A DNA stretch of 7,267 bases from Tannerella sp. (GCA_031282485.1 JAITDQ010000165.1:1-7267); one strand, 5' to 3'; numbered from the stretch's first letter, positions 1 to 7,027 are shown. The notes: a model not told the origin generated them from the letters alone. Made by a program: numbers and translations.

Positions 1-531
1 GCCCTGTATGTAGGAAGAGGCTCTAAAAACGTGACGTTCAAAAGCAAAGACGCTTCCAAACCGGCAAAGTTCTATTTTGCATCTTCGCCGGCGCATACGG
101 CATATCCGACGGCGGCAATAACCAAAGATATGCGCCGCACACGCGAATTGGGCGTTAAGGCCTTATCCAACGAACGAACGTTGAACCAGCTCATATTGAG
201 TGAAATCGTACCATGTTGCCAGCTGCAAATGGGACTGACGGAAATTAAAGAAGGAAGCGTCTGGAACACAATGCCCCCGCATACACATTCCCGTAGAATG
301 GAAGCCTATTTTTATTTCAAAATCCCCGACTATCAGGCTGTATGCCATTTCATGGGACAGCCTCAGGAAACAAGGCACATCTTTATGACAAACGAACAGG
401 CTGTCATTTCGCCTTCCTGGTCTATTCATTCCGCTGCCGGGACAAGTAACTATACTTTTATCTGGGCAATGTGCGGCGAGAACCTCGATTACGACGATAT
501 GGATACATTCACGGCAGATAAACTCCGCTAA
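1..531 (+). CDS. kduI: 5-dehydro-4-deoxy-D-glucuronate isomerase KduI (5' end missing)
   Basis: KduI isomerises 5-dehydro-4-deoxy-D-glucuronate, the open-chain form of the unsaturated uronate released from pectin and similar polyuronates, to 3-deoxy-D-glycero-2,5-hexodiulosonate in the cytoplasm. The reading frame is open from base 1 (beginning [13 protein letters not shown]), so the true start lies outside the window; the GTG at 31 is not the start. The visible 176 residues align without gaps in my memory of E. coli KduI (278 aa), leaving about 102 residues missing. The cupin metal site is intact: His94, His96 and Glu101 of the visible part (in [16 protein letters not shown]) and His143 (in [11 protein letters not shown]) match the four zinc ligands of the E. 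coli enzyme. The family hallmark GQPQETRHI is also present. It is followed after 104 bp by the lipoprotein gene and then by a kduD-type dehydrogenase, which acts on its product. Family assignment is very secure. Confidence 0.97.
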   Translation, partial: ALYVGRGSKNVTFKSKDASKPAKFYFASSPAHTAYPTAAITKDMRRTRELGVKALSNERTLNQLILSEIVPCCQLQMGLTEIKEGSVWNTMPPHTHSRRMEAYFYFKIPDYQAVCHFMGQPQETRHIFMTNEQAVISPSWSIHSAAGTSNYTFIWAMCGENLDYDDMDTFTADKLR

Positions 532-635
532 GCGAATAAATAACAATACATGCGAGAGAATGAAAATGAGCAAATTGCAAGCCGATTTCATAATAACAAA
601 GCACATATATCTTTTAAATTTTAATTGATTCACGT

Positions 636-1784
636 ATGAAACAATATATCTTTTTAATTTCCGCCGTTGTCGGACTGATTTCATGCAATCCGGGTTTGAA
701 CATTACAGTAGAAAATCCGAGCGATTTTGACCGCTCCGAAATGATAGAAATAGCTACGGAAAAATTAATGCCTCTTTCCGGCGGAAAGACATATATTGTA
801 ACAAATCAACAGGGCGACGTCATTCCGTCGCAAATAACGTACGACGGCAAACTTATATTCCAAACGAATATAAAAGCAAAGGAAACACTCCCTTATGGAA
901 TAAAAACAGGAACGCCGCAAACTTTCCCGCCGAAAGTATACGGACGCTTCATTCCCGAACGCAAAGATGATTTTGCGTGGGAGAACGACCGCGTGGCATT
1001 CCGCATTTACGGGTCTGCCCTTGTTAAGATTGACGGGCCGAGCAACGGGTTGGATTTTTGGTACAAAAAAACAAACGACCTGATAATCGACAAATGGTAT
1101 AAAGACGACTTGGCCGGAATCCGCTCCTATCACGAAGACCACGGCGAGGGACTGGATGATTATAAGGTAGGGCGTACGTTAGGCGGAGGCATGATGGCGC
1201 CGTTTGAAAACGACACGCTGACTTTAAACGAAAATTTCGTCGCCCAGGAGATATTGGAAAACGGGCCTTTGCGTACTACGTTTAAACTTACCTATAAGGA
1301 TATTACCGTCAACGGGAAAACCTTCAGCGAAAGCCGGACATTTTCTCTTGATGCCGGTTCGCAGCTGACGAAAGTAACGCAGGAATATGGCGTCAGCGAC
1401 ACCATTTCCGTTGCTGCCGGTCTGGTAAAGCGCGCCGAAGACGACGAAGCTTATCAGGCTTACACGGAAAACGGAACAGCTGCAGTCATTTATGAAGAAC
1501 CCGATAATGAGAAAGTGGGAAAAGTATTCGTCGGCATGATATTTCCGAAAGGACTGGAAAGAATTACATCCAATACATATACAATCATACATGACATAAG
1601 TAAAAAAGAAGAAACGCACTCACACGTTCTCGGAATAACATCTTATTATCCGAATCAGCCTGTTACGTATTACACCGGGTTCGGGTGGGAAAAATTCGGC
1701 TTCCCTACGCTTGATTCTTTTCAGAATTATATTGGTATTTTTTCAGTAACACTTGAAGACCCGTTGATTATAAAAATCTTATAA
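636..1784 (+). CDS. DUF4861-type lipoprotein in the kdu operon
   Basis: This encodes a 382-residue exported lipoprotein that I assign from memory to the DUF4861 family; its biochemical function is not known to me. Residues 1-17 form a lipoprotein signal: a short Lys-containing start, a hydrophobic stretch and the lipobox LISC with Cys17 as the lipidated residue. The next residues (NPGLN) are not acidic, so there is no clear surface-export signal, and a periplasm-facing anchor is more likely. Notable segments are WENDRVAFRIYG (115-126), SYHEDHGEGLDDYKVGR (164-180, rich in His and acidic residues), a glycine-rich TLGGGMMAP (181-189), and a C-terminal aromatic/Gly stretch (YYTGFGWEKFGFP, 345-357). 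The alternating hydrophobic pattern suggests mostly beta structure; a mutarotase-like beta-sandwich is possible but is inference. The ATG at 636 is chosen because it gives a proper signal peptide. Its place between kduI and the kduD-type gene suggests a role in processing oligouronides or their breakdown products. It appears full length. Confidence 0.85.
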   Translation: MKQYIFLISAVVGLISCNPGLNITVENPSDFDRSEMIEIATEKLMPLSGGKTYIVTNQQGDVIPSQITYDGKLIFQTNIKAKETLPYGIKTGTPQTFPPKVYGRFIPERKDDFAWENDRVAFRIYGSALVKIDGPSNGLDFWYKKTNDLIIDKWYKDDLAGIRSYHEDHGEGLDDYKVGRTLGGGMMAPFENDTLTLNENFVAQEILENGPLRTTFKLTYKDITVNGKTFSESRTFSLDAGSQLTKVTQEYGVSDTISVAAGLVKRAEDDEAYQAYTENGTAAVIYEEPDNEKVGKVFVGMIFPKGLERITSNTYTIIHDISKKEETHSHVLGITSYYPNQPVTYYTGFGWEKFGFPTLDSFQNYIGIFSVTLEDPLIIKIL

Positions 1785-1807
1785 ATAACATTTTAAATTA
1801 TAGCAGA

Positions 1808-2605
1808 ATGAACAGTCTATTTTCATTAAAAGGAAAAACAGCTTTAGTAACCGGAGCTTCCTACGGCATAGGATTCGCAATAGCATCCGCACTTGCCGAG
1901 GCCGGGGCAACAATCGTATTCAACGACTTAAAGCTCGATTTGGTAGAAAATGCCGTTGAAAAATACAAAGCCGAAGGCATTGACGCCCACGGATATGTAT
2001 TTGACGTGACAAATGAAGAAAGTGTAAATACCGCAATTGCCAAAATCGAAAAAGAAGTCGGCGTGATAGATATTCTTGTGAATAATGCCGGCATCATCAA
2101 ACGCATACCCATGTGTGAAATGACGGCTGCCGAGTTTCGTCAGGTCATAGACGTCGACCTGAACGGCCCGTTCATCGTAGCCAAAGCCGTAATCCCTTCC
2201 ATGATTAAAAAAGGACACGGCAAGATTATAAACATCTGTTCCATGATGAGCGAATTGGGACGGGAAACCGTTTCCGCCTATGCCGCCGCAAAGGGCGGGC
2301 TTAAAATGCTGACACGCAATATAGCTTCGGAATATGGCGAATATAATATACAGTGTAACGGCATCGGGCCGGGTTATATAGCAACGCCCCAAACTGCACC
2401 GTTACGCGAAAAACAAACGGACGGTTCGCGTCATCCCTTTGATTCTTTCATCATTGCAAAAACGCCGGCGGCGAGGTGGGGCACAACCGACGACCTGAAA
2501 GGCCCGGCCGTATTTCTGGCTTCCGATGCCTCCGACTTCGTAAACGGACATATCCTTTACGTCGACGGCGGAATCCTTGCCTATATAGGGAAACAGCCGA
2601 AATAA
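1808..2605 (+). CDS. kduD: Short-chain dehydrogenase, KduD / gluconate 5-dehydrogenase type
   Basis: This is a 265-residue classical SDR oxidoreductase. By context it most likely reduces 3-deoxy-D-glycero-2,5-hexodiulosonate, the KduI product, to 2-keto-3-deoxy-D-gluconate using NADH in the cytoplasm. Visible motifs are the cofactor loop TGASYGIG (15-22), Asp40 at the end of the second strand (favours NAD over NADP), NNAG (92-95), and the catalytic set Asn119, Ser145, Tyr158 and Lys162 (SAYAAAKGG). GPGYIATP (187-194) and a C-terminal YVDGG (251-255) complete the fold. It is slightly longer than E. coli KduD (253 aa). The segment GSRHPFDSFIIAKTPAARWG resembles the Bacteroides proteins usually labelled gluconate 5-dehydrogenase, so substrate assignment rests on the neighbouring kduI more than on sequence. 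The start lies 23 bp after the lipoprotein stop, consistent with one operon. SDR class is certain; the kduD symbol is probable. Confidence 0.9.
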   Translation: MNSLFSLKGKTALVTGASYGIGFAIASALAEAGATIVFNDLKLDLVENAVEKYKAEGIDAHGYVFDVTNEESVNTAIAKIEKEVGVIDILVNNAGIIKRIPMCEMTAAEFRQVIDVDLNGPFIVAKAVIPSMIKKGHGKIINICSMMSELGRETVSAYAAAKGGLKMLTRNIASEYGEYNIQCNGIGPGYIATPQTAPLREKQTDGSRHPFDSFIIAKTPAARWGTTDDLKGPAVFLASDASDFVNGHILYVDGGILAYIGKQPK

Positions 2606-2608
2606 AAC

Positions 2609-2716
2609 GAGGCTGTCTCAAAAGTATTTTTAAAGCCGGGCTTGTCCGGTAGCTCTCGGTATTCATTTCAAATACGCAATGCTTACGGACGAATACGCGA
2701 CTTTTGAGACAGTCTC
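2609..2716. mobile_element. MITE-like or IS-remnant element with 16-bp inverted repeats
   Basis: A 108-bp stretch is bounded by GAGGCTGTCTCAAAAG (2609-2624) and CTTTTGAGACAGTCTC (2701-2716), inverted copies matching at 15 of 16 positions; the T at 2625 and A at 2700 extend the pairing by one. Inside are nested inverted repeats: GTCCG (2644-2648) with CGGAC (2686-2690), AGC (2651-2653) with GCT (2681-2683), and GTATT (2659-2663) with AATAC (2671-2675), so the whole unit can fold into one long interrupted hairpin. The end sequence resembles termini I associate with insertion sequences in Bacteroidales, but I cannot name a family with confidence. There is no ORF, so it would be non-autonomous. 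I see no target-site duplication beside it (AAAC on the left, TTTA on the right). It begins three bases after the kduD stop codon and may also act as that operon's transcription terminator; read as RNA, the one mismatch becomes a G-U pair. Confidence 0.6.
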
Positions 2717-2730
2717 TTTATATTGTGAAC

Positions 2731-2754
2731 GGCAAACTTGCCCCGGTCGACCGG
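2731..2754. repeat. Two adjacent GC-rich palindromes
   Basis: GGCAA-AC-TTGCC (2731-2742) is directly followed by the perfect 12-bp palindrome CCGGTCGACCGG (2743-2754). They sit in an otherwise A/T-rich spacer, 14 bp beyond the right end of the 108-bp inverted-repeat element and about 75 bp upstream of the next promoter box. They could be a protein-binding site, a small hairpin, or part of the same mobile remnant; the sequence does not decide. Confidence 0.5.
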
Positions 2755-2827
2755 CACGATTATATATTTATCCGAATTACAAAATAATTTTAACGATATT
2801 TTGTATGATGGTTTAACCAAATCATAT

Positions 2828-2835
2828 TATCTTTG
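2828..2835 (+). promoter_or_regulatory. Bacteroides-type -7 promoter box for the exported protein gene
   Basis: TATCTTTG matches the Bacteroidota primary-sigma -7 consensus TAnnTTTG exactly and lies 29 bp before the ATG at 2865, giving a leader of roughly 20 nt. A TTTTG at 2799-2803 could be the -33 element, but the 24-bp spacing is longer than usual. Confidence 0.6.
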
Positions 2836-2864
2836 CAAAATTCAAATACCTAAAATAAAGATAT

Positions 2865-3557
2865 ATGTTGAAAAGAATTTTATTATCCTGTTTTCTGCCG
2901 ATAGCTATATGCGGGTGGATGAACGCTCAGAACTGGAGTAAGGAAGATTCGATATGGCTTAGAAGCGTAATGGAAGGCAATGAAGATGTCAAAATCAACG
3001 AAAATACCCGGAAAGCAATAGAAGAAGGGCGTTTAGTTGTACCGCCATGGATGAAAAATGCCGAAAACAAGGTTGAGAACATTGAAATATTAAAAGATTT
3101 AAGCGAAATGGGAAAGCTCGATTCCGTCAGGATTCGAAGCATTGACCCGTATTCCATGCCTCCTGCCGTTTTCGCGCTGTACGTGCTATACATGAACAAG
3201 ATTGATTCGATAAATGCAAATCAGACATGTATACTCTCCGACGAAGACCGGCAAAAACTCGAAGATTTTGTGCCTCCCGAAGCCACGAAAGGCGCTTATG
3301 TATCAAGTACAACCGGCGGTATAGGCGGAATGAATTTTAATCATATTTTAAGCATGGTGTTCAGCCCGTCGTACAGGCAGAAAGCGCACAATGCAAAATA
3401 TGCTACCTCATATAAAAATTATTACGATGCAGGAGCCATACAGCCCATCGGACTTACGGAACGCGAACGCAGGCAATTGCGCCAGTCGCTAAGGCAAATC
3501 AAAGTTTCGAGCGAAATAGCGCCCGGTTCAAAACAAATAAACGGTATCGACAATTAA
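2865..3557 (+). CDS. Small exported protein of unknown function upstream of pheT
   Basis: This encodes a 230-residue protein with an N-terminal signal peptide: Lys3-Arg4, a hydrophobic core (ILLSCFLPIAICGW), and a likely signal peptidase I site after Ala21 (WMNA before QNW), so the mature protein starts with Gln and is probably periplasmic. There is no lipobox cysteine in the right position and no further membrane segment. Visible features are a charged N-terminal half, a hydrophobic stretch AVFALYVLYM (101-110), a Gly-rich STTGGIGGMNFNHILSMVFS (148-167), and a basic tail with TERERRQLRQSLRQ (198-211) ending in GIDN. No catalytic motif is evident. It resembles Bacteroidales-restricted proteins of similar length, possibly the family named DUF4858, but that name is a memory-based guess. 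It has its own -7 box just upstream. A 105-bp gap containing another promoter separates it from pheT, so the two need not be cotranscribed. Confidence 0.85.
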   Translation: MLKRILLSCFLPIAICGWMNAQNWSKEDSIWLRSVMEGNEDVKINENTRKAIEEGRLVVPPWMKNAENKVENIEILKDLSEMGKLDSVRIRSIDPYSMPPAVFALYVLYMNKIDSINANQTCILSDEDRQKLEDFVPPEATKGAYVSSTTGGIGGMNFNHILSMVFSPSYRQKAHNAKYATSYKNYYDAGAIQPIGLTERERRQLRQSLRQIKVSSEIAPGSKQINGIDN

Positions 3558-3621
3558 AACCGGGATGCAACCAATTTCAAAAAAACACAGTCATATTCAT
3601 CGTTATATAACTTTTTTTCCA

Positions 3622-3629
3622 TACTTTTG
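3622..3629 (+). promoter_or_regulatory. Bacteroides-type -7 promoter box for pheT
   Basis: TACTTTTG fits TAnnTTTG and lies 33 bp before the pheT ATG at 3663. It overlaps the TTG at 3627 that would otherwise be the most upstream start in the frame, which argues against that start. No clear TTTG -33 element is visible about 20 bp upstream; a run of seven T (3612-3618) lies just before the box. Confidence 0.6.
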
Positions 3630-3662
3630 CAGGTCAATTTAATGCAAATTATACACAATACG

Positions 3663-6125
3663 ATGAATATATCTTACAATTGGTTGAAGGATTACCTGTC
3701 ATTTGACATGAATCCCAGTGAAATAGCATCCGCTCTTACTTCTACTGGTCTGGAAACGGGTTCGGTAGAAGAAGTGCAAACAATTAAGGGAGGCCTTGAG
3801 GGCTTGGTCACAGGCAAAGTATTGACGTGTGCAGACCATCCCGATTCCGACCACCTCCATCTTACAACCGTCGATACGGGCGCGGGCGAACCGCTTCGTA
3901 TCGTTTGCGGCGCACCGAATGTAGCGGCCGGCCAAAAAGTGATTGTGGCAACGGTGGGAACAACCCTGTACGACGGTGATAAAGAAATAAAAATCAAAAA
4001 AAGCAAAATCCGCGGACAGGAATCGTTCGGCATGATTTGTGCAGAAGATGAAATCGGCATCGGGACAGACCATTCCGGTATAATCGTGCTCCCGGATGAT
4101 ACGCCGGTCGGTATGCCTGCAAAAGAATATTATAAAATAGAACCGGATTACATCCTTGAAACGGATATCACGCCTAACCGCGTAGACGGCACGTCCCACC
4201 TGGGAGTGGCGCGCGACTTGGCGGCATATCTTAAACAGGCGGGGAAACCGTACGTCTTTAAAAAGCCGTCCGTAGAGACATTCCGTATCGACGACCCGTC
4301 GCCGGCTATTTCCGTAGAAGTGAAAAACGCCGAAGCCTGTATCCGCTATTCGGGGGTAACGATTAAAGGCGTTACGATTAAAGAAAGCCCGGAATGGATG
4401 AAAAACCGGCTAACGGCTATCGGACTGCGTCCGATAAACAACGTCGTCGACATAACAAATTACGTCCTGCACGAAATGGGACAGCCGCTGCACGCTTTCG
4501 ACGCCGGAAAAATCAAAGGCAACAAAATTGTAGTCAATACGGTACCCGAAGGGACAAAATTCATTACACTGGACGGCGTCGAACGGACACTGACCGACCG
4601 CGACCTGATGATTTGCAACATCGACGAACCCATGTGTATCGGTGGCGTATTCGGCGGCCTCGATTCCGGCGTCACGGAGCAGACGAAAGATGTTTTCCTC
4701 GAATCCGCATGTTTCAATCCGACGTGGATACGCAAGACGGCGCGTCGCTTCGGCCTCAACACCGATTCGTCCTTCCGTTTCGAACGCGGGCTTGACCCCA
4801 ATCAGACGATTTATGTGCTTAAACGTGCGGCGCTGTTGATACGGGAGCTTGCCGGAGGTAAAATAACCGGAGATATTCAGGACGTTTATCCTCATAAAGT
4901 AGAACCGTTCGGCGTGGACATAACTTATAAAAAAATAAACACACTCACCGGCAAAGAGATTCCCGTCGAGACGGTTAAAAGCATCTTGTCGTCGTTAGAA
5001 ATCGAAATAGCGTCGGAAACGCCGGAAGGGCTGTCTTTACGCGTCCCGGTTTTCAGATACGATGTGCGCCGTGACGTGGATGTTATCGAAGATATATTGC
5101 GTATTTACGGATACAACAACATTGAATTTAGCGACCATATCCGTTCGACACTGAGTTTTCAGACAGCGACCGATAAAAACTACAAGCTGGAAAACCTTAT
5201 TTCCGAACAGCTGTGCGGAGCCGGTTTTAACGAGATATTAAACAATTCCCTGACTCGTTCCGCATATTACGATGCCCTTTCCGCATATCCTGCGGCAAAC
5301 TGTGTGATGCTTACGACGCCGTTGAGTGCGGATTTGAACGCCATGCGCCAGACATTACTTTTCGGCGGGCTTCAGAATGTGGAGTTTAACATTAAACACA
5401 GGCATAAGAACATCCGTTTCTTTGAATTTGGAAACTGCTATTCATACAGCGAAGACAGGCGGAAAGAAGGTGAATCCCTCTCGGTATACAAAGAGGAATA
5501 CCGTCTTGGGTTATGGATTTCCGGCAACCGCGTCGAAAACAACTGGGCGCATCCTGATGAAAAATCATCCGTTTACGAGCTTAAAGCGCATATTGAGAAT
5601 ATCATGCGGCGTTTAGGGATAAACGTGGAAAAACTTATCCTCGACCGCTCGGACAGTGACATTTACAGTTCGGGAATGACGGTCGTTACACCGTCGGGGC
5701 GCACTTTGGGTACGTACGGCGTTGTCAGTCGCAGTATATTGAAAACGATGGATATCGAAAATGAGGTTTATTTTGCGGAACTTTCGTGGGATGCACTGAC
5801 TAAAGAAACGAAAAAATACCGGGCGACATTTGAGGATATCCCTAAGTTCCCTGACGTCAAAAGAGACCTCGCCCTGCTTATAGATAAGAGCGTGACATTT
5901 GCCGATATAAAGAAAATCGCGCTGGAGAGTGAACGTAAACTGTTAAAGGATGTGGTATTATTCGACGTATACGAAGGCCGAAATCTTTTGCCGGGCAAAA
6001 AATCCTATGCGGTGAGCTTCTATCTGCAGGACAGGGAAAAAACACTTAATGACAGGCAAATAGATTCGATCATGTCAACCATACAAAAAAATCTTGAAGA
6101 AAAACTCGGAGCACAGTTGAGATAA
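3663..6125 (+). CDS. pheT: Phenylalanyl-tRNA synthetase beta subunit
   Basis: PheT pairs with the catalytic PheS subunit to form the (alpha-beta)2 enzyme that charges tRNA-Phe; the beta subunit supplies tRNA binding and editing of mischarged Tyr-tRNA-Phe. The ATG at 3663 gives 820 residues starting MNISYNWLKDYLSF, the normal PheT beginning; the frame is open further upstream but runs into the promoter. Domains in order are an N-terminal segment, a tRNA-binding OB-fold (about 43-155, with ADHPDSDHLHL and IVCGAPNVAAGQKV), B3/B4 editing domain (about 215-390, with RPINNVVDITNYVLHEMGQP at 256-275 and SSFRFERGLDP at 369-379), B5 (about 411-487, with FRYDVRRDVDVIEDILRIYG), a catalytic-like core (about 490-715), and the C-terminal anticodon-binding FDX-ACB domain (about 727-820, from PKFPDVKRDLALL). 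All parts are present with no frameshift. pheS is not in the window, so the two subunit genes are not adjacent here. yebC follows after 33 bp. Confidence 0.98.
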   Translation: MNISYNWLKDYLSFDMNPSEIASALTSTGLETGSVEEVQTIKGGLEGLVTGKVLTCADHPDSDHLHLTTVDTGAGEPLRIVCGAPNVAAGQKVIVATVGTTLYDGDKEIKIKKSKIRGQESFGMICAEDEIGIGTDHSGIIVLPDDTPVGMPAKEYYKIEPDYILETDITPNRVDGTSHLGVARDLAAYLKQAGKPYVFKKPSVETFRIDDPSPAISVEVKNAEACIRYSGVTIKGVTIKESPEWMKNRLTAIGLRPINNVVDITNYVLHEMGQPLHAFDAGKIKGNKIVVNTVPEGTKFITLDGVERTLTDRDLMICNIDEPMCIGGVFGGLDSGVTEQTKDVFLESACFNPTWIRKTARRFGLNTDSSFRFERGLDPNQTIYVLKRAALLIRELAGGKITGDIQDVYPHKVEPFGVDITYKKINTLTGKEIPVETVKSILSSLEIEIASETPEGLSLRVPVFRYDVRRDVDVIEDILRIYGYNNIEFSDHIRSTLSFQTATDKNYKLENLISEQLCGAGFNEILNNSLTRSAYYDALSAYPAANCVMLTTPLSADLNAMRQTLLFGGLQNVEFNIKHRHKNIRFFEFGNCYSYSEDRRKEGESLSVYKEEYRLGLWISGNRVENNWAHPDEKSSVYELKAHIENIMRRLGINVEKLILDRSDSDIYSSGMTVVTPSGRTLGTYGVVSRSILKTMDIENEVYFAELSWDALTKETKKYRATFEDIPKFPDVKRDLALLIDKSVTFADIKKIALESERKLLKDVVLFDVYEGRNLLPGKKSYAVSFYLQDREKTLNDRQIDSIMSTIQKNLEEKLGAQLR

Positions 6126-6158
6126 ACATTTTATAAAACATACAATCATATAACATTT

Positions 6159-6890
6159 ATGGGAAGAGCGTTTGAATACAGAAAGGCAAGGAAAATGAAG
6201 CGTTGGGGCAACATGGCCCGCGTCTTTACCAAATTAGGAAAAGAAATAACGATTGCGGCCAAATCCGGGGGGGCGGATCCTGAGACAAATCCCCGTTTAC
6301 GCGTACTGGTGCAAACGGCAAAGAAGGAAAACATGCCGAAAGAGAATGTGGAACGCGCCATAAAAAAAGCCACTTCCAAAGATTTCACGGATTACAAGGA
6401 AATGAATTACGAAGGATATGGCCCGTATGGCATTGCCATTTTCGTGGAAACGGCAACGGACAATACCACCCGCACGGTTGCAAATGTCCGCAGCTATTTT
6501 AATAAACACGGCGGCTCGCTCGGCACATCCGGTTCGCTGGAGTTCCTGTTTGACCACAAGTGCGTGTTTCATATCGTTAAAAAAGAAGGTCTGCCCATAG
6601 AAGACCTCGAACTCGAACTTATTGATTACGGCGTGGACGAAGTGGACGAAGATGAAGGCGAAATCATTATCTACGGAGATTTTGCACAAAATTCGGCCAT
6701 ACAGAAATATCTCGAAGACAACGGGTACGAAATCACATCAAGCGAGTTCGTTCGCATACCGAACGACGTGAAAGACGTCACACCGGAACAGCGCGAAGCA
6801 ATCGAAAAACTGATTGAAAAGATTGAGGAAGATGATGATGTCCAAAATGTCTTCCATAATATGAAAGAAGACGATTCCGCAGACGAATAG
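6159..6890 (+). CDS. yebC: YebC/PmpR-family protein
   Basis: This is a complete 243-residue member of the YebC/PmpR (DUF28/TACO1-like) family. Members have been described as DNA-binding transcription regulators and, more recently, as ribosome-associated factors that relieve stalling at proline-rich stretches; which applies here cannot be read from sequence. Family landmarks are RVFTKLGKEITIAAKSGG (21-38) followed by DPETNPRLR (40-48), the helix ENMPKENVERAIKKA (57-71), EGYGPYGIAIFVETATDN (85-102) and the loop NKHGGSLGTSGSLEFLF (115-131). The N-terminus MGRAFEYRKARKMKRWGNMA differs from the MAGHSKWANIKHRK type of E. coli YebC, but the rest is standard. The C-terminus is very acidic (DEDEGE at 163-168, EEDDD at 223-227). 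A run of seven G at 6267-6273 encodes Ser-Gly-Gly-Ala. No promoter box is seen in the 33-bp gap after pheT, which suggests cotranscription with it. Confidence 0.96.
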   Translation: MGRAFEYRKARKMKRWGNMARVFTKLGKEITIAAKSGGADPETNPRLRVLVQTAKKENMPKENVERAIKKATSKDFTDYKEMNYEGYGPYGIAIFVETATDNTTRTVANVRSYFNKHGGSLGTSGSLEFLFDHKCVFHIVKKEGLPIEDLELELIDYGVDEVDEDEGEIIIYGDFAQNSAIQKYLEDNGYEITSSEFVRIPNDVKDVTPEQREAIEKLIEKIEEDDDVQNVFHNMKEDDSADE

Positions 6891-6920
6891 ATACTATCCT
6901 GTCGAAAAACGTTGCGCCCC

Positions 6921-6940
6921 TGCGCCGTAATGCGCCGTAA
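6921..6940. repeat. Tandem duplication of a 10-bp unit
   Basis: TGCGCCGTAA occurs twice head to tail and the next two bases (TG) begin a third copy. It lies 30 bp after the yebC stop. Confidence 0.85.
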
Positions 6941-6948
6941 TGAAAGGC

Positions 6949-6976
6949 GATTGCGGATTATAGATAGATTGCGGAT
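6949..6976. repeat. Direct repeat GATTGCGGAT, 18-bp period
   Basis: GATTGCGGAT is found at 6949-6958 and again at 6967-6976, with TATAGATA between; GGATTGC reappears at 7013-7019 as a partial third copy. Confidence 0.75.
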
Positions 6977-6991
6977 AGAAGAGAGAAGATT

Positions 6992-7011
6992 CGGCTTCCG
7001 GCGGCTTCCGG
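6992..7011. repeat. Tandem duplication of CGGCTTCCGG
   Basis: The 10-bp unit CGGCTTCCGG is repeated exactly, followed by CGG. Each unit carries complementary ends (CGG and CCG), so it can form small alternative hairpins. Confidence 0.85.
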
Positions 7012-7027
7012 CGGATTGCAAAATTGA

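Noticed and set aside
608..615. TATCTTTT as a -7 promoter box before the lipoprotein gene
   Set aside because: It misses the final G of TAnnTTTG and no -33 element stands at a suitable distance, so an internal promoter is not supported.
550..624. 24-codon ORF in the spacer between kduI and the lipoprotein gene
   Set aside because: Low-complexity Asn/Glu/Lys-rich product with no leader structure; ORFs of this size are expected by chance in this A/T-rich spacer.
163..684. 173-codon ORF on the - strand
   Set aside because: It lies antisense across the well-supported kduI coding region and the following spacer, has no recognisable motif, and no promoter box points into it.
2738..2941. 67-codon + strand ORF
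   Set aside because: It starts in the palindromic spacer, runs through the promoter box and overlaps the signal peptide of the exported protein in another frame.
3558..3662. Intrinsic terminator between the exported-protein gene and pheT
   Set aside because: There is a T7 run (3612-3618), but no stem-loop stands directly before it.
4394..4795. 133-codon + strand ORF inside pheT
   Set aside because: Its Arg-rich product is the typical shadow of a real gene read in another frame; PheT is continuous there.
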